From contig SSNU01000295.1 in NCBI GenBank assembly GCA_012064415.1, positions 124,001 through 188,000 of the forward strand: 64,000 nucleotides of DNA. Reading direction: 5' to 3'. Origin of the DNA: Gyrodactylus bullatarudis (taxonomy: Eukaryota > Platyhelminthes > Monogenea > Gyrodactylidea > Gyrodactylidae). This document shows positions 21,508 through 32,412 of this stretch, piece after piece; the first letter of the stretch is position 1; every line of letters starts with the position of its first letter. Below the pieces are notes generated by a model, which saw only the letters and a list, made by a program, of their open reading frames with translations, did no database searches and had not been told where the DNA came from. The translations under genes were made by a program, and so were the position numbers.

Positions 21508-22013
21508 CCCTTCATGTCCCATTGTTCCACTATTGGAACACAACTCTTTCTCTGGCGATAATTATAACTGAAAGATACCTAAAACACTTTGTTTACCCCT
21601 CATTAGAAAGGAAATTTATCAAGCTACAAAATTATGTATAATTCATGAAGATAGCTTTTCACTGATGCACACCATAGTTACTTAAGGAAGGGTGATTTTT
21701 TGAAAATGTTGTGAAATATTTTAAATAATATTTAGAACGTTTTTTTGAGGTCTTAGAAAAAAATAAAATAACTTTCAATCGTAAAACAATAGTCGTAGAT
21801 TTCAAATATGCAATTGCCTGCTCGATATCTCACATAGTTTAGAAGATAACTGGTTTTAGATCCAAAAAATGCCTATTTTAACCTCTATTATCTCTGAAAT
21901 GATAAGTCGGCTTACAAAAAAGAATTCAGATTCAGAATCAGCGTAATTATTTTGGGTAGGTTGCAAATTTTCTCATTTGTATGATGAAAAAAGATAATTT
22001 GGAACATGAAGGG
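21508..22013. mobile_element. 506-bp piggyBac-type MITE
   Basis: The element starts CCCTTCATGTCCC and ends in the inverted GGAACATGAAGGG, with TTAA on both outer sides (21504-21507 and 22014-22017). TTAA target sites and termini beginning CCC are the hallmark of piggyBac elements. It has no ORF, so it is non-autonomous. Its ends resemble but do not equal those of the piggyBac at 61285-62888 (CCCTCATCCGGA). The MULE is inserted exactly at its left TTAA. Confidence 0.7.
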
Positions 22014-22017
22014 TTAA

Positions 22018-22822
22018 TATTTTCAAGAAATAAGTACTTTATTTCAGGCATACTCATAAGTACTCATCAGTTTTTACATTTCAATGTACATGTGTGCATG
22101 TTAAAATAACAATAAATTGGATTTTTTCAAGACTTACAAATTAAAAAAGATAGCATTGTAATGTAGCAAGGATTGATATTCAATGTATTAATAAGAAATC
22201 AGAGAGATGATAAAACCTGTTTCTCTGAATTTTTCAACAACAGAATGGAAAAATTTTTCATAGAATTATAATTGTTATTATTCCTTTTTTTCCTTTAAAT
22301 CTGTGAAACTAAGTATTTTGAATCAAAATTTTTGATTCAGATATCAAAAAGTTTTTGAATAAAGTGAGTTCTTTGGAGAAATCATAAATTCCCAAATTCA
22401 CCGAGAACATGGAAAAGAATGATCTCTCGATTAATCTGTAAGGGCCATTTGTCATTTACATGATACATGAGCTACATTTGATCATGATTGATTGTTAATA
22501 AATATATATTCAGTATTGTCATTTCTAATGTTTATGCAAAAGCTGTGGATAAATTATAGCAATGTATCACCTCGTACTTTTATGAATCATTAGTAGTTCA
22601 ATTGAAAGATGACACTTGTGTAAAACTTTTGTTTATACAAATAATCATTCTCAAAATTACATGATACATACAGTTTTATCATCTATCTAGGGAGAATGAT
22701 GCTAATGGTCACTCTTCAAAGTCTGTCATGAGAAGATGACATTTGCAGATTTTATGAATACAAAATGTTTATCCATTCAAAAGAAATGAGATTTTTGTGA
22801 ATTTGAAAATCTAAATAAATTC
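22018..22822. other. Spacer, nothing recognised
   Basis: A+T-rich sequence with no supported ORF. The phrase TTACATGATACAT occurs near 22457 and 22657 but without a wider repeat that I can delimit. Confidence 0.4.
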
Positions 22823-23345
22823 CTAATCGAGATATTCTCCATTTGAATAAATGCATTTTTGCCAGCGAATAGGAGGTTGGTCTATCCCATCAGCATAGAA
22901 ATCTTGACTTTTTGAACCAAAAAAGGTGATAAGGCCATTTTCGACTTGTTCTTTTTCCCCTTTAAAAAGTGCTGCATTGACCTGAAAAGGTGATAATCTG
23001 ACGGCGCTAAGTCAGGAATATATGGAGGTCGTTCATCTTATAAAAAAATTTTGACATCTCTTTCAAGATGTGGTCGAGCATTATCTTAAATCTTGGAAAT
23101 TTTTCCTCAATTCGGCAACCATTTGCCTCAGTGAGCTTAGATATATTTGAGAGGTAACTGTCTGACCATAATCCATCATTTCGTAATGGATAATTCTTTT
23201 TTTGGTACAAAAAACTGTGAGCATTGCTTTCTTTGCGAACTTGTTCGGGGATGGCTGGGTTGCTGTCTCACCGACTCTTTTTCAAGATCTTTTTCGACTC
23301 TAATCTTGGAGATAGATCCATTTTTCATCTGTAGTAACGATATTT
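22823..23345 (-). pseudogene. Mariner transposase relic
   Basis: Read on the minus strand with several frameshifts and stops, the order of mariner blocks is clear. VTTDEKW carries the first catalytic Asp near 23340. HYEMMDYGQTVTS follows, then DNARPHLERDV with the second Asp near 23085, a degraded APSDYHLF-type block, and QVENGLITFFGSKSQDFYADG with IRWQKC and GEYLD before a stop at 22823. Similar but unalignable coding traces extend to about 23600. Terminal repeats were not found. It is dead. Confidence 0.85.
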
Positions 23346-24736
23346 TTTAGAAAATTTTCATAGCTCAGTCTATGAGTCTACGACAGTCTTCTACGCGTTT
23401 CCTCTTTTGGGATTCATTCAATGAATTTCATTGAGATCATGAGGCGAAGAAATTTGTGAAAATTCTCTTCTCTTAGAGCACGTAGAACCAAAGAACAGAA
23501 GAAATTGCTCTTGAAGATGATGATGGTTGCTCTTCATGTACAAAGAGATCAGGAAGAAAATAAAATCGATGTCGTTTAACCCTCTAAAAACGTATTCCTT
23601 AGAACTATTTACTACTGCTAAAATAATGCTTCTAAATTAGCCAAGACCTATCTGATCCTCTCAATAAGAAAAATCTTAATCTTAAATTTTATCCATAAAA
23701 TTAAAATTAAAATCTAAGATAATTAATAATTATTACTAGAGCCTCAAAAAGTATTGAAAAAAAAAATTTTTTTGTATTTCATTTAGGTCAATGAGTTCAA
23801 TCTACATTTTTTCAGGTAGAGAGATGATTTTCATTATTTAACAATTTTCTAAGCTCAAAAATAACCTTGAGGATATAACAGTTTTGAAACTATCTCGAGG
23901 TTCTAGTTTGATATAAAAATTGATTTCATACTTTTATTCGGTTAACTTGTAAATTGATCATGAAACACTATTTTTCAAGTATTTTAAATCCTAAAAAAAT
24001 CAATTAGATCCGATTTTTCCAAGCTCTATCAAAATTTCTTACTTTTTTTCTCACATTACAGGAAATGATTCTTGTTATGATAATCTGAACTAATCACGAC
24101 TTTTGATCACTCAATCATACAGAAGATTCTCAAAAAGTGGAATTCCCGTGTAAATTCATAAAATGACAGTATTTCCTGGATTTCAGCACACTTGTCATCA
24201 TTATCGAGTTGTTGATGCGAAAATTAAGATTTTCATAACAATAATTTTTACTGATTATAGCCCTAGCCCTAGTCAAGGCAATATTCTTTCTATAGAAGGG
24301 TGATTTGAACTACCTAACTCTATATGTTGCATTGAAACCAATAGGGATAAAATTTTGAATGACTGCAAGATCATGTTAAAGTTTACAATGAATAAAAGAA
24401 GACTGGTTTCAGACATAAATGAACTTCATGTCATGAAGGTAAATAAGAGGCTAATTCAACCGAGCTAATTAGAAAAGGTTTTCTGAAAAGCAGTTTTCTT
24501 TTAGTAATAAGACTGTATTGTATTAAATAGGATCAATGTGAGTAGATTTTTTGACAGCCAAAAGACTCTTGTGACAAGAGATAACTTCTCTTTATTTATT
24601 ATACAGTGAAATACCTAATTCTTATTCCATTATAATAACATTTTTTATTATTAAAAGGAGTAATAATACTAGAAGAATTATATATGGCAGTAAATAAGTT
24701 TTTTTGGTAAAAATGATGATTTTCAATGTAGATAAT
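23346..24736. other. Spacer downstream of SF3B1
   Basis: The first part holds decayed upstream mariner sequence. A phrase AAGACTCTTGTGACAAGAGA near 24562 recurs near 31319, so one end of an unknown repeat may lie there. Minus-strand AATAAA near 24640 is a likely SF3B1 poly(A) signal. No ORF is supported. Confidence 0.4.
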
Positions 24737-27700
24737 TTACATAATGTAATCAAGTTCATGACGAATATAATTATTCTTTTCCTCATCATTGATTCTAGGA
24801 AATCCATAGACTAGACCATCTTGGTTTCCAATGTAAATGGTATTGTATGATTTCCACATCATGTCGCGTACTTTTCTAGCAGGATGGAAGAGACCTTGAA
24901 GGGCATACTGAAGGAGTTTGTTGGGACCGAGAGTAACTCTCATTGCTTCAATAGCCAACATAAAGGCCTGAATAACATGGGGAGAATTCTCAAAAACATT
25001 TGGCCAAACGTAGTTCAAAAGATGCAAAACACCATCTTCACAACCGAACCCGTACACGCCAAGGACCATGTGAGCTGTGGCTGTCATTGCTGTCTGTCTG
25101 TGGACTAAATCTCGATCCATTAGAGCATCTTCCAGCAAAGTTATCACAGCATAAATATAATCTTTACTCATTTCACCGATATATTCAAACATGAAAGCAA
25201 GTGACTTGAGGACACCATTTTGAACATTTAGCTCAGGGACTCTATATTCATTCATTAGGGCAGGAAGGACAGTGAAGGGACTGCATGTTTCAGCGACAAT
25301 AGCAATGGCGACAGTTGTACAAACACGATTCTGACGTTCTTGTACTTTCAAGTTATTCAATAATGTGGCCAAGACATCATGAGGACCGATAGCCTTGGCA
25401 ATGTAACCAAACGTGTTAACCGTAGCTCTACGAATTGATTTCTTATGAGCTTTAAGCAGTTCCAATAGCTCAAAGCATATTCTCATCCATTCCCTTGAAG
25501 AGACATATTCACTACCACGGTCGGCAATACGACCAACAAGATCAATACAATTTTCTTCAACTTTTTCGTGTCTATTCTTAAGAATTGGAGTTAGACGAGG
25601 GAGAAGTTCCTTAATTGGAGGAGTCATTTTGTTCATACCAATAACATTGACGATAGCCTTCAAAGCGCCGAGAATTGAGCCCAATACTTCTGGGTATTCT
25701 TCACCGAGATATTCATAAAGAACAACACCCAAGTGGCCCATGAGTTTTTCTTCTTGGCAAATTTTCATAACTCCAGCTATTCTACTGATAAGATCAGCAG
25801 CTTGTTGACGTACTTTGGCTGATTTGTTATTAAGACGCCATAGAATTGTACCACAAATCTGGGGAAGATATGATTTAACCCTTGTTCCCAAAGTCTGAAC
25901 TACAGTACCGAAACCAGTTAACATGACAGAATCATCACTTGTCTGTTCTTGAAAGGCATACAAAATACCATCAATCAATTGTTCTTCAAGTCTAACGTCA
26001 ATGCCAGTGCTTCCCATTGTCTGCAGGATCTTTTCTATAGTTTCCATGACCATTTTTCGATATTGCTCAGATTCGTCCTTGAGATCATCTACAATTCTGA
26101 GGATAATTTCGGTACTACCAACTTTGGCTGCAATTTCAACAGTTGTGTCAACTAATTGACGATAATTCCTCCTATCCAGAGCCATTCTTTGATTCCAGAA
26201 GTGATGAAAAAAGGGAGGTAAAATTTCAGATTTGATGTAATCAGGTTCAACACCCTCAGTAGCACAGCATTGCTTGACGACTTTGAGGACGATTTTCTTC
26301 ATTTCTTCATCGGGAGATTGAAATTCTCTGATTAAAATCAACATCACTTCTCTTGTATAATAATTGGCGTATTCAGCGTCCATAAGAGGGATCAAATAAC
26401 CAATAGCCTTCAAGAAAGCAGCAAGGCCCTAGAGAAAAATGAATAGTAATAAAAGATTACATAATAAAAATAATATAGTATTTACCTTGCCTCGATGAGT
26501 TCTAATACCCTTCCATAAGGGTTTAAGAACCGAGTCAAAAGATTCAATACCGTATGGAGTAGCTGCTTCGGCCAATGCTGCCAATGCAAGAGCTGTTATG
26601 GTTCTAACTTTTTGCTGTTCATCAATAAGACCATTTTCCACAATTTCCACGAGACTCTTCAAATGCGGCAATATGGCACAGCCCATAAGGATAGAAATTT
26701 GCTGGACAATCTTGATACCTGTGTGTCTGGCTTGCCATGACTTCTTTGATTTACAAACAGCCTAAATGAAAATAACAAACACATGAATATGAATACGATT
26801 CTGAGTCTGAGGGAAAAAATAATTTAATATGGACGAGTATGTAATTCAAAATAGATAGAGCAAACTCACTCTGAATAATCTTCAACCATTTGTATTAAAT
26901 GAGAGAAAAACTTTTTGTACCATTGAATGCAAATCTCTATTTTGACTCAATAAAAAAACAAGATGTAAGATAGACATTCTTGATTAAGACACGACCATAG
27001 ATTATAATACAATAGATTCATGTAGTTTTATATACATGTCCGAAAATCTACTCATTTCCATTTCAAAATATCGAGATAAGAAAAAAGGGGATGAAGTTCT
27101 GAGAAGTGTTAATAAATCTCTTCTTTAAAAAAACCAAAGATGAATCGTGTATAAGAAATTGAATTAAAAATTTAAAGGACTTACTTTTAAAAATGGCAAA
27201 AGACTAGGAATACCAAGAGCTGATGCAACAACAGCAAAAGCCCTAGCTGTTGTATTACGCACATATTCATCCATGTTGTCAATATCTGGTCTCATAGTGG
27301 AAATCATAGTAGCAAGACCGGCAGCCTAATCAATAAAATATTATTATTATTTTAGGTTTATAGAAAAAGGCTATAGATATAAAGTTCAAAATAGTCTTGG
27401 ATTAGGGATAGAAATAGTTGACTTACCTTGGCAAGATTAGAAATAATTTCTCTGCCCTCAACACGAGCGTAGTAATCTTCATCGATAAGGAGAGGCTCAA
27501 TAACAACCAAAATTTTGTGTACAAATGGACGTACCAAATCGTCGAGTTTGTATAGAATTCTGTCAATAACTTTAACCAATAAATGTCTCTCCTGATCTTC
27601 CAGGGTTGGAGACATGAGTAAAGGAAGGATTTGATTAAAAAGGGGACCAGCACCGAATTCTCTTGCTTTTTCAGTAATCTGTCTCAAGGCTGATTTACGC

Positions 27701-29641
27701 ATAGGGGGTGTACCATTTTTAATTTTCAACAAGAAAGTCATAATTTTACGTTCTTTGGCCTCTTCAGGACTAAGTTCTGACTCGTCTACTTCCTGTTAAA
27801 AAAGCATTAAATAGAATAATTATAGAAATTAAAGATATTTTAAAACCTACAGTTAGGAGCTTATCAAAGTATTGGAGATCATCAGGTCTCATCATAGGCA
27901 AAGTTTGATCTTTCGGCTGCATATCACCAAAGGCAGCTGCATTAGCACCTTGAGCATTCTGACCAACGCCACCAACTGTACCAACATCCGGAGTGGACAT
28001 TTTAAAGCCCATTGGTGTACCGACCATTGGAGTAGGTGTTGCAAGCAATCTTCTAGCAGGAGTTCGAATAGGCATGTAACCAGATGGCGGAGGAAGAATT
28101 TTGTAACCGGGTGGTAGAATTTCATCTAACTCTTCATCAGTTAGAGGACGGTTCCTTTCGTATATCTCATTTTGAAGAGTCATTGCTTGAACTTGTTCAG
28201 GAGTCATTGGTACTCCAGCACCAGGAATCATGCTTCCAAGGCCATGAACAGCTGGAGTGGCCATTCCCATGGCTCTCGCACCAACAGGAGTAGCACCTAT
28301 AAGCAAAAATGGAATTAAATTTACCATATTTTATCATACAATAGATCATACCTGAAGGTGTAAACTGAATCCTTTCAGATCCTGGAGTCATATTTCCAGG
28401 TGTGGCACCTGGGGTAAAACCACTTGGTGTCATTTGAGGAGTAGCTCCTGTTGGAGTAGCACCAGTGAACTTAGCTGGGGTCTCGTCCCAACGAGATTTA
28501 CGTTTGGAAGCAATAGCTGCTTGGTTAGCTTTAGTTCCAGGTGTGGCACCTGGTGTCATGCCACCTGATAAATGACCAGGAGTATCTTGAATATCACCGC
28601 CGGGTGTTCTGTCAGCTCTAGGTGTTTCAGCCCAGCCAGCACCATGACCAGGAGTGTCCATTCCATGTCTTTCAGTATGGGGAGTTTCATCCCATCGATT
28701 TTTTCTTTCACCAGGAGTATTCTAAATATTTTAATGCCTCATTTTTTCATGAAAATATTTTTTATTGATGAAAAAATTACAAACATCCTCAAAAAAATAT
28801 ATCCTTAAAAATAAATATTATGAAATGTGGCGAATCATACGTAAACCTCAACTTTCTTACCAATAACATTCAATCAAACGATCTTATTGATTCTATTATT
28901 ACAACAAGCGCTTGAGAAGCTTCAAAACAAGCAACTCATATTATAAAAAGATATATGAAGTACAGAAAGAAACTCGAAAATGTTGACCTCAATATTATAA
29001 TGGCAAGAAACCTTCAAGACTGTATTTTGAACTTCACAAACCTTCAGCTGGACCAGACGGACATAGAACTTATAATATAATATTTAGCGCTAAAGAAGCT
29101 TCAAAAAAGAATTGTCAAACAGAATACTAATTAAAACTCACAGCGGCAAGATCTCTACCAGGAGTCATTGAACCAGAAACATGCATTGGAGTTTCAGCCC
29201 ATTGTTTAACGCCGTAACCAGGAGTAGCTGAAGGATCTTTAGGCCTGCCAGGTGTTTCATCCCATTGACCCCTACTAGATGGAGTTGCTGCTGATCTTGG
29301 TGTAGCAGCTTCAGAGGTAGGCTGATCCCAACGACGTCTTTTAACAGGAACACTTCCATCGTCCACTTTAAGTTCACCACTTTTAGCTTTTTCCATAATT
29401 TCTTTTTTAAGACTAACATGTTCTTTGTCTAATTGTTGGTTTTTCATTATATCCCTATAAGTGTTAAGACTAGGATCTGGTGTTTGATCTCCTTCCAAGA
29501 ATGGATCAACACGAGCTGGAGAAATCATGGCATTTCGTTTCTTTGCTCGATATTCATCTTCCCTATCGGCAATAGTCTTTCTTCGGAGTAAATTATCTAG
29601 AAAAAAAGTTTTTTTAATGCAAATTTACCTGGATCACTCAT
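24737..29641 (-). CDS. SF3B1: Splicing factor 3B subunit 1, with a 32-nt first intron
   Basis: SF3B1 is the HEAT-repeat scaffold of the U2 snRNP that clamps the branch-point helix. I read exons 29641-29629, 29596-29142, 28721-28352, 28296-27851, 27792-27427, 27325-27185, 26761-26486 and 26428-24737. That gives 1,252 residues (human 1,304). Introns are 32, 420, 55, 58, 101, 423 and 57 nt. The TPG/WDETP-rich region ([19 protein letters not shown]) is followed by YFDKLL and the HEAT domain, nearly identical to human, including DEQQKVRTI, where the human cancer hotspot K700 lies. It ends IRHELDYIM. The start [20 protein letters not shown] lacks about 100 residues that precede IADREDEY in human; only 115 bp separate it from PSMB7, so little room remains for a missing exon. 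Exon 1 has 13 coding nt; reading through intron 1 meets TAG. Confidence 0.95.
28722..29141. other. SF3B1 intron 2, 420 nt
   Basis: This holds no exon I can recognise. AGAAGCTTCAAAA occurs at about 28916-28928 and again near 29093, giving two related blocks 180 bp apart that look like a decayed short duplication or MITE. Confidence 0.35.
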
Positions 29642-29756
29642 TATCAGCAATCGAAATTTTGAATTTAGAGCTAATTCTAACAACAAAGAATTTATTAAAG
29701 TTTCTAATTGTTTTAGCAATAATAGCTTTCAAAAATTTCTGAAAATTTGCTTCATC
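29642..29756. promoter_or_regulatory. 115-bp divergent promoter, SF3B1/PSMB7
   Basis: The start codons of SF3B1 (29641, minus) and PSMB7 (29757, plus) face away from each other across 115 bp of A+T-rich DNA. Both genes then have an ultra-short first intron within about 80 bp of their starts. No TATA or CCAAT element is evident. Confidence 0.5.
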
Positions 29757-30616
29757 ATGATTGCAACAAGAACTCCTGGAGGCTTCTGTTATGATAATTG
29801 TATTAGAAAGTAATTTTTATAGAATCTAATATTAGCGAAAACATTTCAAAAGAGAAGAATCTCCCTCTTCCAAAGGCTGTAAAGACAGGAACAACTATTG
29901 TTGGACTTATCTATGATGAAGGTGTTATATTAGCTGCTGATACTCGTGCAACTGAGGGTAATATTGTCGCAGATAAGAACTGTGAAAAAATTCATTATAT
30001 TTCTAACAATATGTATTGCTGTGGTGCCGGAACAGCTGCTGATACAGAAATGGTCACTAGGATGATTTCTTCTCAAATTGAGTTGCATCGTTTGAATAGT
30101 GGAAGGAATCCTAGAGTTGTTTCAGCTCTTCGAATGTTGAAACAATATCTTTTTAGATATCAGGGATATGTTGGTGCAGCTCTTGTTCTAGGAGGATACG
30201 ATGCCACCGGCCCACATTTGTATAGTGTAGCTCCTCATGGTTCGACAGATTGCCTCCCTTACATTGCTATGGGTTCAGGCTGTCTAGCTGCCTTATCTGT
30301 ACTTGAGACAAACTACAAAAACGGTCTCAATAAAGAACTGGCTATGAAACTGGCTCGGGATGCCATTTGCGCAGGTATCTTTAATGACATGGGTTCTGGT
30401 AGTAATGTCGATCTTTGCATTATCAAAAAAGACAAAATTGAGTATTTGAGAAATTATGAATTGGCCAACTTGAAAGGAGAAAGAAGTCAAAGTTATCTAC
30501 CCAAAAAGAAGGAGACACAAGTTTTGAAGAGAGAAGTCAAAAAGGTTGAATTCGACATTGTCACTACTAGAGTCATTCGTGATTTACCTAGCAAAGCTGA
30601 ACCAATGGAAATGTAA
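29757..30616 (+). CDS. PSMB7: Proteasome subunit beta type-7 (trypsin-like site), with a 26-nt intron
   Basis: This is the beta2 subunit carrying the trypsin-like activity of the 20S proteasome. Exon 1 is 29757-29809 and exon 2 is 29836-30616, together 278 codons including the stop: 277 residues, the same length as human PSMB7. The 26-nt intron (29810-29835, GTAATTTTT...ATTAG) joins DNCIR|NENISKEK, matching DNCRRNAVLEAD; unspliced, the frame stops at once (AGA AAG TAA). After a 36-residue propeptide, Thr37 of KTG|TTIVG is the catalytic Thr1, with D17 (AADTRATEG) and K33 in place counted from it. [17 protein letters not shown] and [15 protein letters not shown] blocks are conserved. AATAAA follows near 30655. 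It is divergent from SF3B1. Confidence 0.96.
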
Positions 30617-31852
30617 CCCTGATCACTTTTCTGTAAAGTTGATAAATTTTATCAGAATAAAAACATTTTTTAATCAAATCTGGCTTTTTAAATTCAATTC
30701 TAAGTTAAATTGTAACCAGTTTACTAATAAGAATTATTTTTATGAAAACTACTTTGAAGTAGACTCACTATTACTTAATTTATATGGTATAAGTTAAGTA
30801 AATATTGAGATGAATCATTTTGATAAAAGATAATTATAATTACAACTTTATATACTTTTTATATAAACAAGAACTTGAAAGAGAAGACGAAGATAACCTC
30901 ATCTGTTTGGTGTTTGCTCACTTCCTATAAACAAATGCATTTATTTATTGTATAATTATAATCTTTATTTTAGATTTTATACAACCTTTGAGCAAAAATA
31001 AAAAAAAACTTAAAATTTTAATCATATTAATCTAGCCTCAAGGAATATTCGGCTTAACCTAGAGGAGAGAAAAATAATGAAACAGACTCAATGTTTGGAC
31101 TGGGCAAAGAAATTAGTAACTAATTCTCCTATAGTACAAGCAATGATATCTTTCTACTTCACACTGAGTAATCGGGAATGACTCAAATCGAAAATTATAA
31201 TTTTAGTTCAAACAACAAAACTGAGACTTTGAATTTCACGTTGTGGAATAAGATTAAAAAATAATTTTCAGATAGCTGTTGGATTTACTCAAAGCTGGAG
31301 CATCAGCCTGATGAGGACAAGACTCTTGTGACATGAGATTTATGATTTTCTAGTAAAACTCGGTTTAATTAAAACAAATGCGATAAAACTAAAGATGTTA
31401 TTAATGGTTTTGATATTTATTTAAAAATGCAGCCATAATAAAAGGTATCACCATTATTATTTTGTCAAGAGATTTTTTATCTCCAGACAAGTTTCGGAAC
31501 AGGATTAAAATTTAAAATACTTATTGATTGATTTTTAGTGTGGAAAACTCTCGTAAAGAATAATAATCTAGCACTTGGATTTGAAGAAAATAAAGGGTTC
31601 ATTTTTCAAAATCTCTTCGAATTGTTTTTTCTTTATTAATAAATTGACGATGAATAGTAGCAAAAGCTATTTTTGTAGATTTAAAACATACAATTTCCAC
31701 GATACAATCATTTTATTGATTCGAAAATGACCCTTCAAAAGTTGGGAATCAAAACCGAGCGCTGATTCAAAATCGAGCCTTATTTTTATCTAGATTTCAA
31801 TTAATATGACCGAAAATAAAGCTATTCTCGATGAATTTGGAAATTTATGAAT
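30617..31852. other. PSMB7 3' region and spacer
   Basis: After the likely PSMB7 poly(A) signal the sequence is A+T-rich with no supported ORF. AAGACTCTTGTGACATGAGA near 31319 matches the phrase near 24562. Nothing else was recognised. Confidence 0.35.
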
Positions 31853-31898
31853 TTTAAAAAAATTGAAAAAACAAGAGGTTTATCAACACTGAATACGT
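31853..31898. repeat. 46-bp repeat, inverted copy at 34303-34348
   Basis: The left copy includes TTGAAAAAACAAGAGGTTTA and TCAACACTGAA. The right copy is its complement with about one mismatch and abuts the truncated right end of the DDE transposon. Together they bracket about 2.4 kb, including the retroelement tail and the DDE element. Confidence 0.65.
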
Positions 31899-32207
31899 AT
31901 TTCCTAAAGCTTCTACTATTAAACCAGATCTGTGTGTTCAAAAGAACCATACAGATTTTCTAATACTACCTCCAAAGGACGTCCAGGAAGAATGCATTGA
32001 TGAGCAACGATACAAATACTACGATGACGAAGATGAGGAAATCCAGGAAAGCCAACCAAAAGAGAACCAACCCTAACAATCAAAATGTGTGGAATTTAAG
32101 GCAATGGAACCCATCATTCGAGAAAACGAAGTTAAAAATCATCAAATAGCAGTTAGACGATCCGAAAGAATAAAACAGAGGCAGCTGAACAAGACTCCGT
32201 CTGTCTA
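31899..32207 (+). pseudogene. Retroelement polyprotein C-terminal relic
   Basis: A frame with one internal stop reads PKASTIKPDLCVQKNHTDFL, an acidic stretch YYDDEDEEIQESQPKENQP, then VRRSERIKQRQLNKTPSV before a stop. The RRSERI end is common at the C-terminus of LTR-retrotransposon polyproteins. A purine-rich tract (AAGAAAGGGGA) directly after the stop could be the polypurine tract, with a 3' LTR starting near 32218. No 5' part or matching LTR was found. Confidence 0.45.
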
Positions 32208-32412
32208 AGAAAGGGGATATAGTGAATAGACTCACAGATAAAGGACAATATGAAAATAATCCATCACAGAAAGTACAATCCAAAAATAGTTTACAAATAT
32301 TATAAATTATCCATAAATATGAAATATTAAAAAAAATTAAGATTGTACAATTGAAAACTAAGTGATAGAGATTGTTTATATTGGTCAATAAAATAGAATT
32401 CCTTACGAGACC

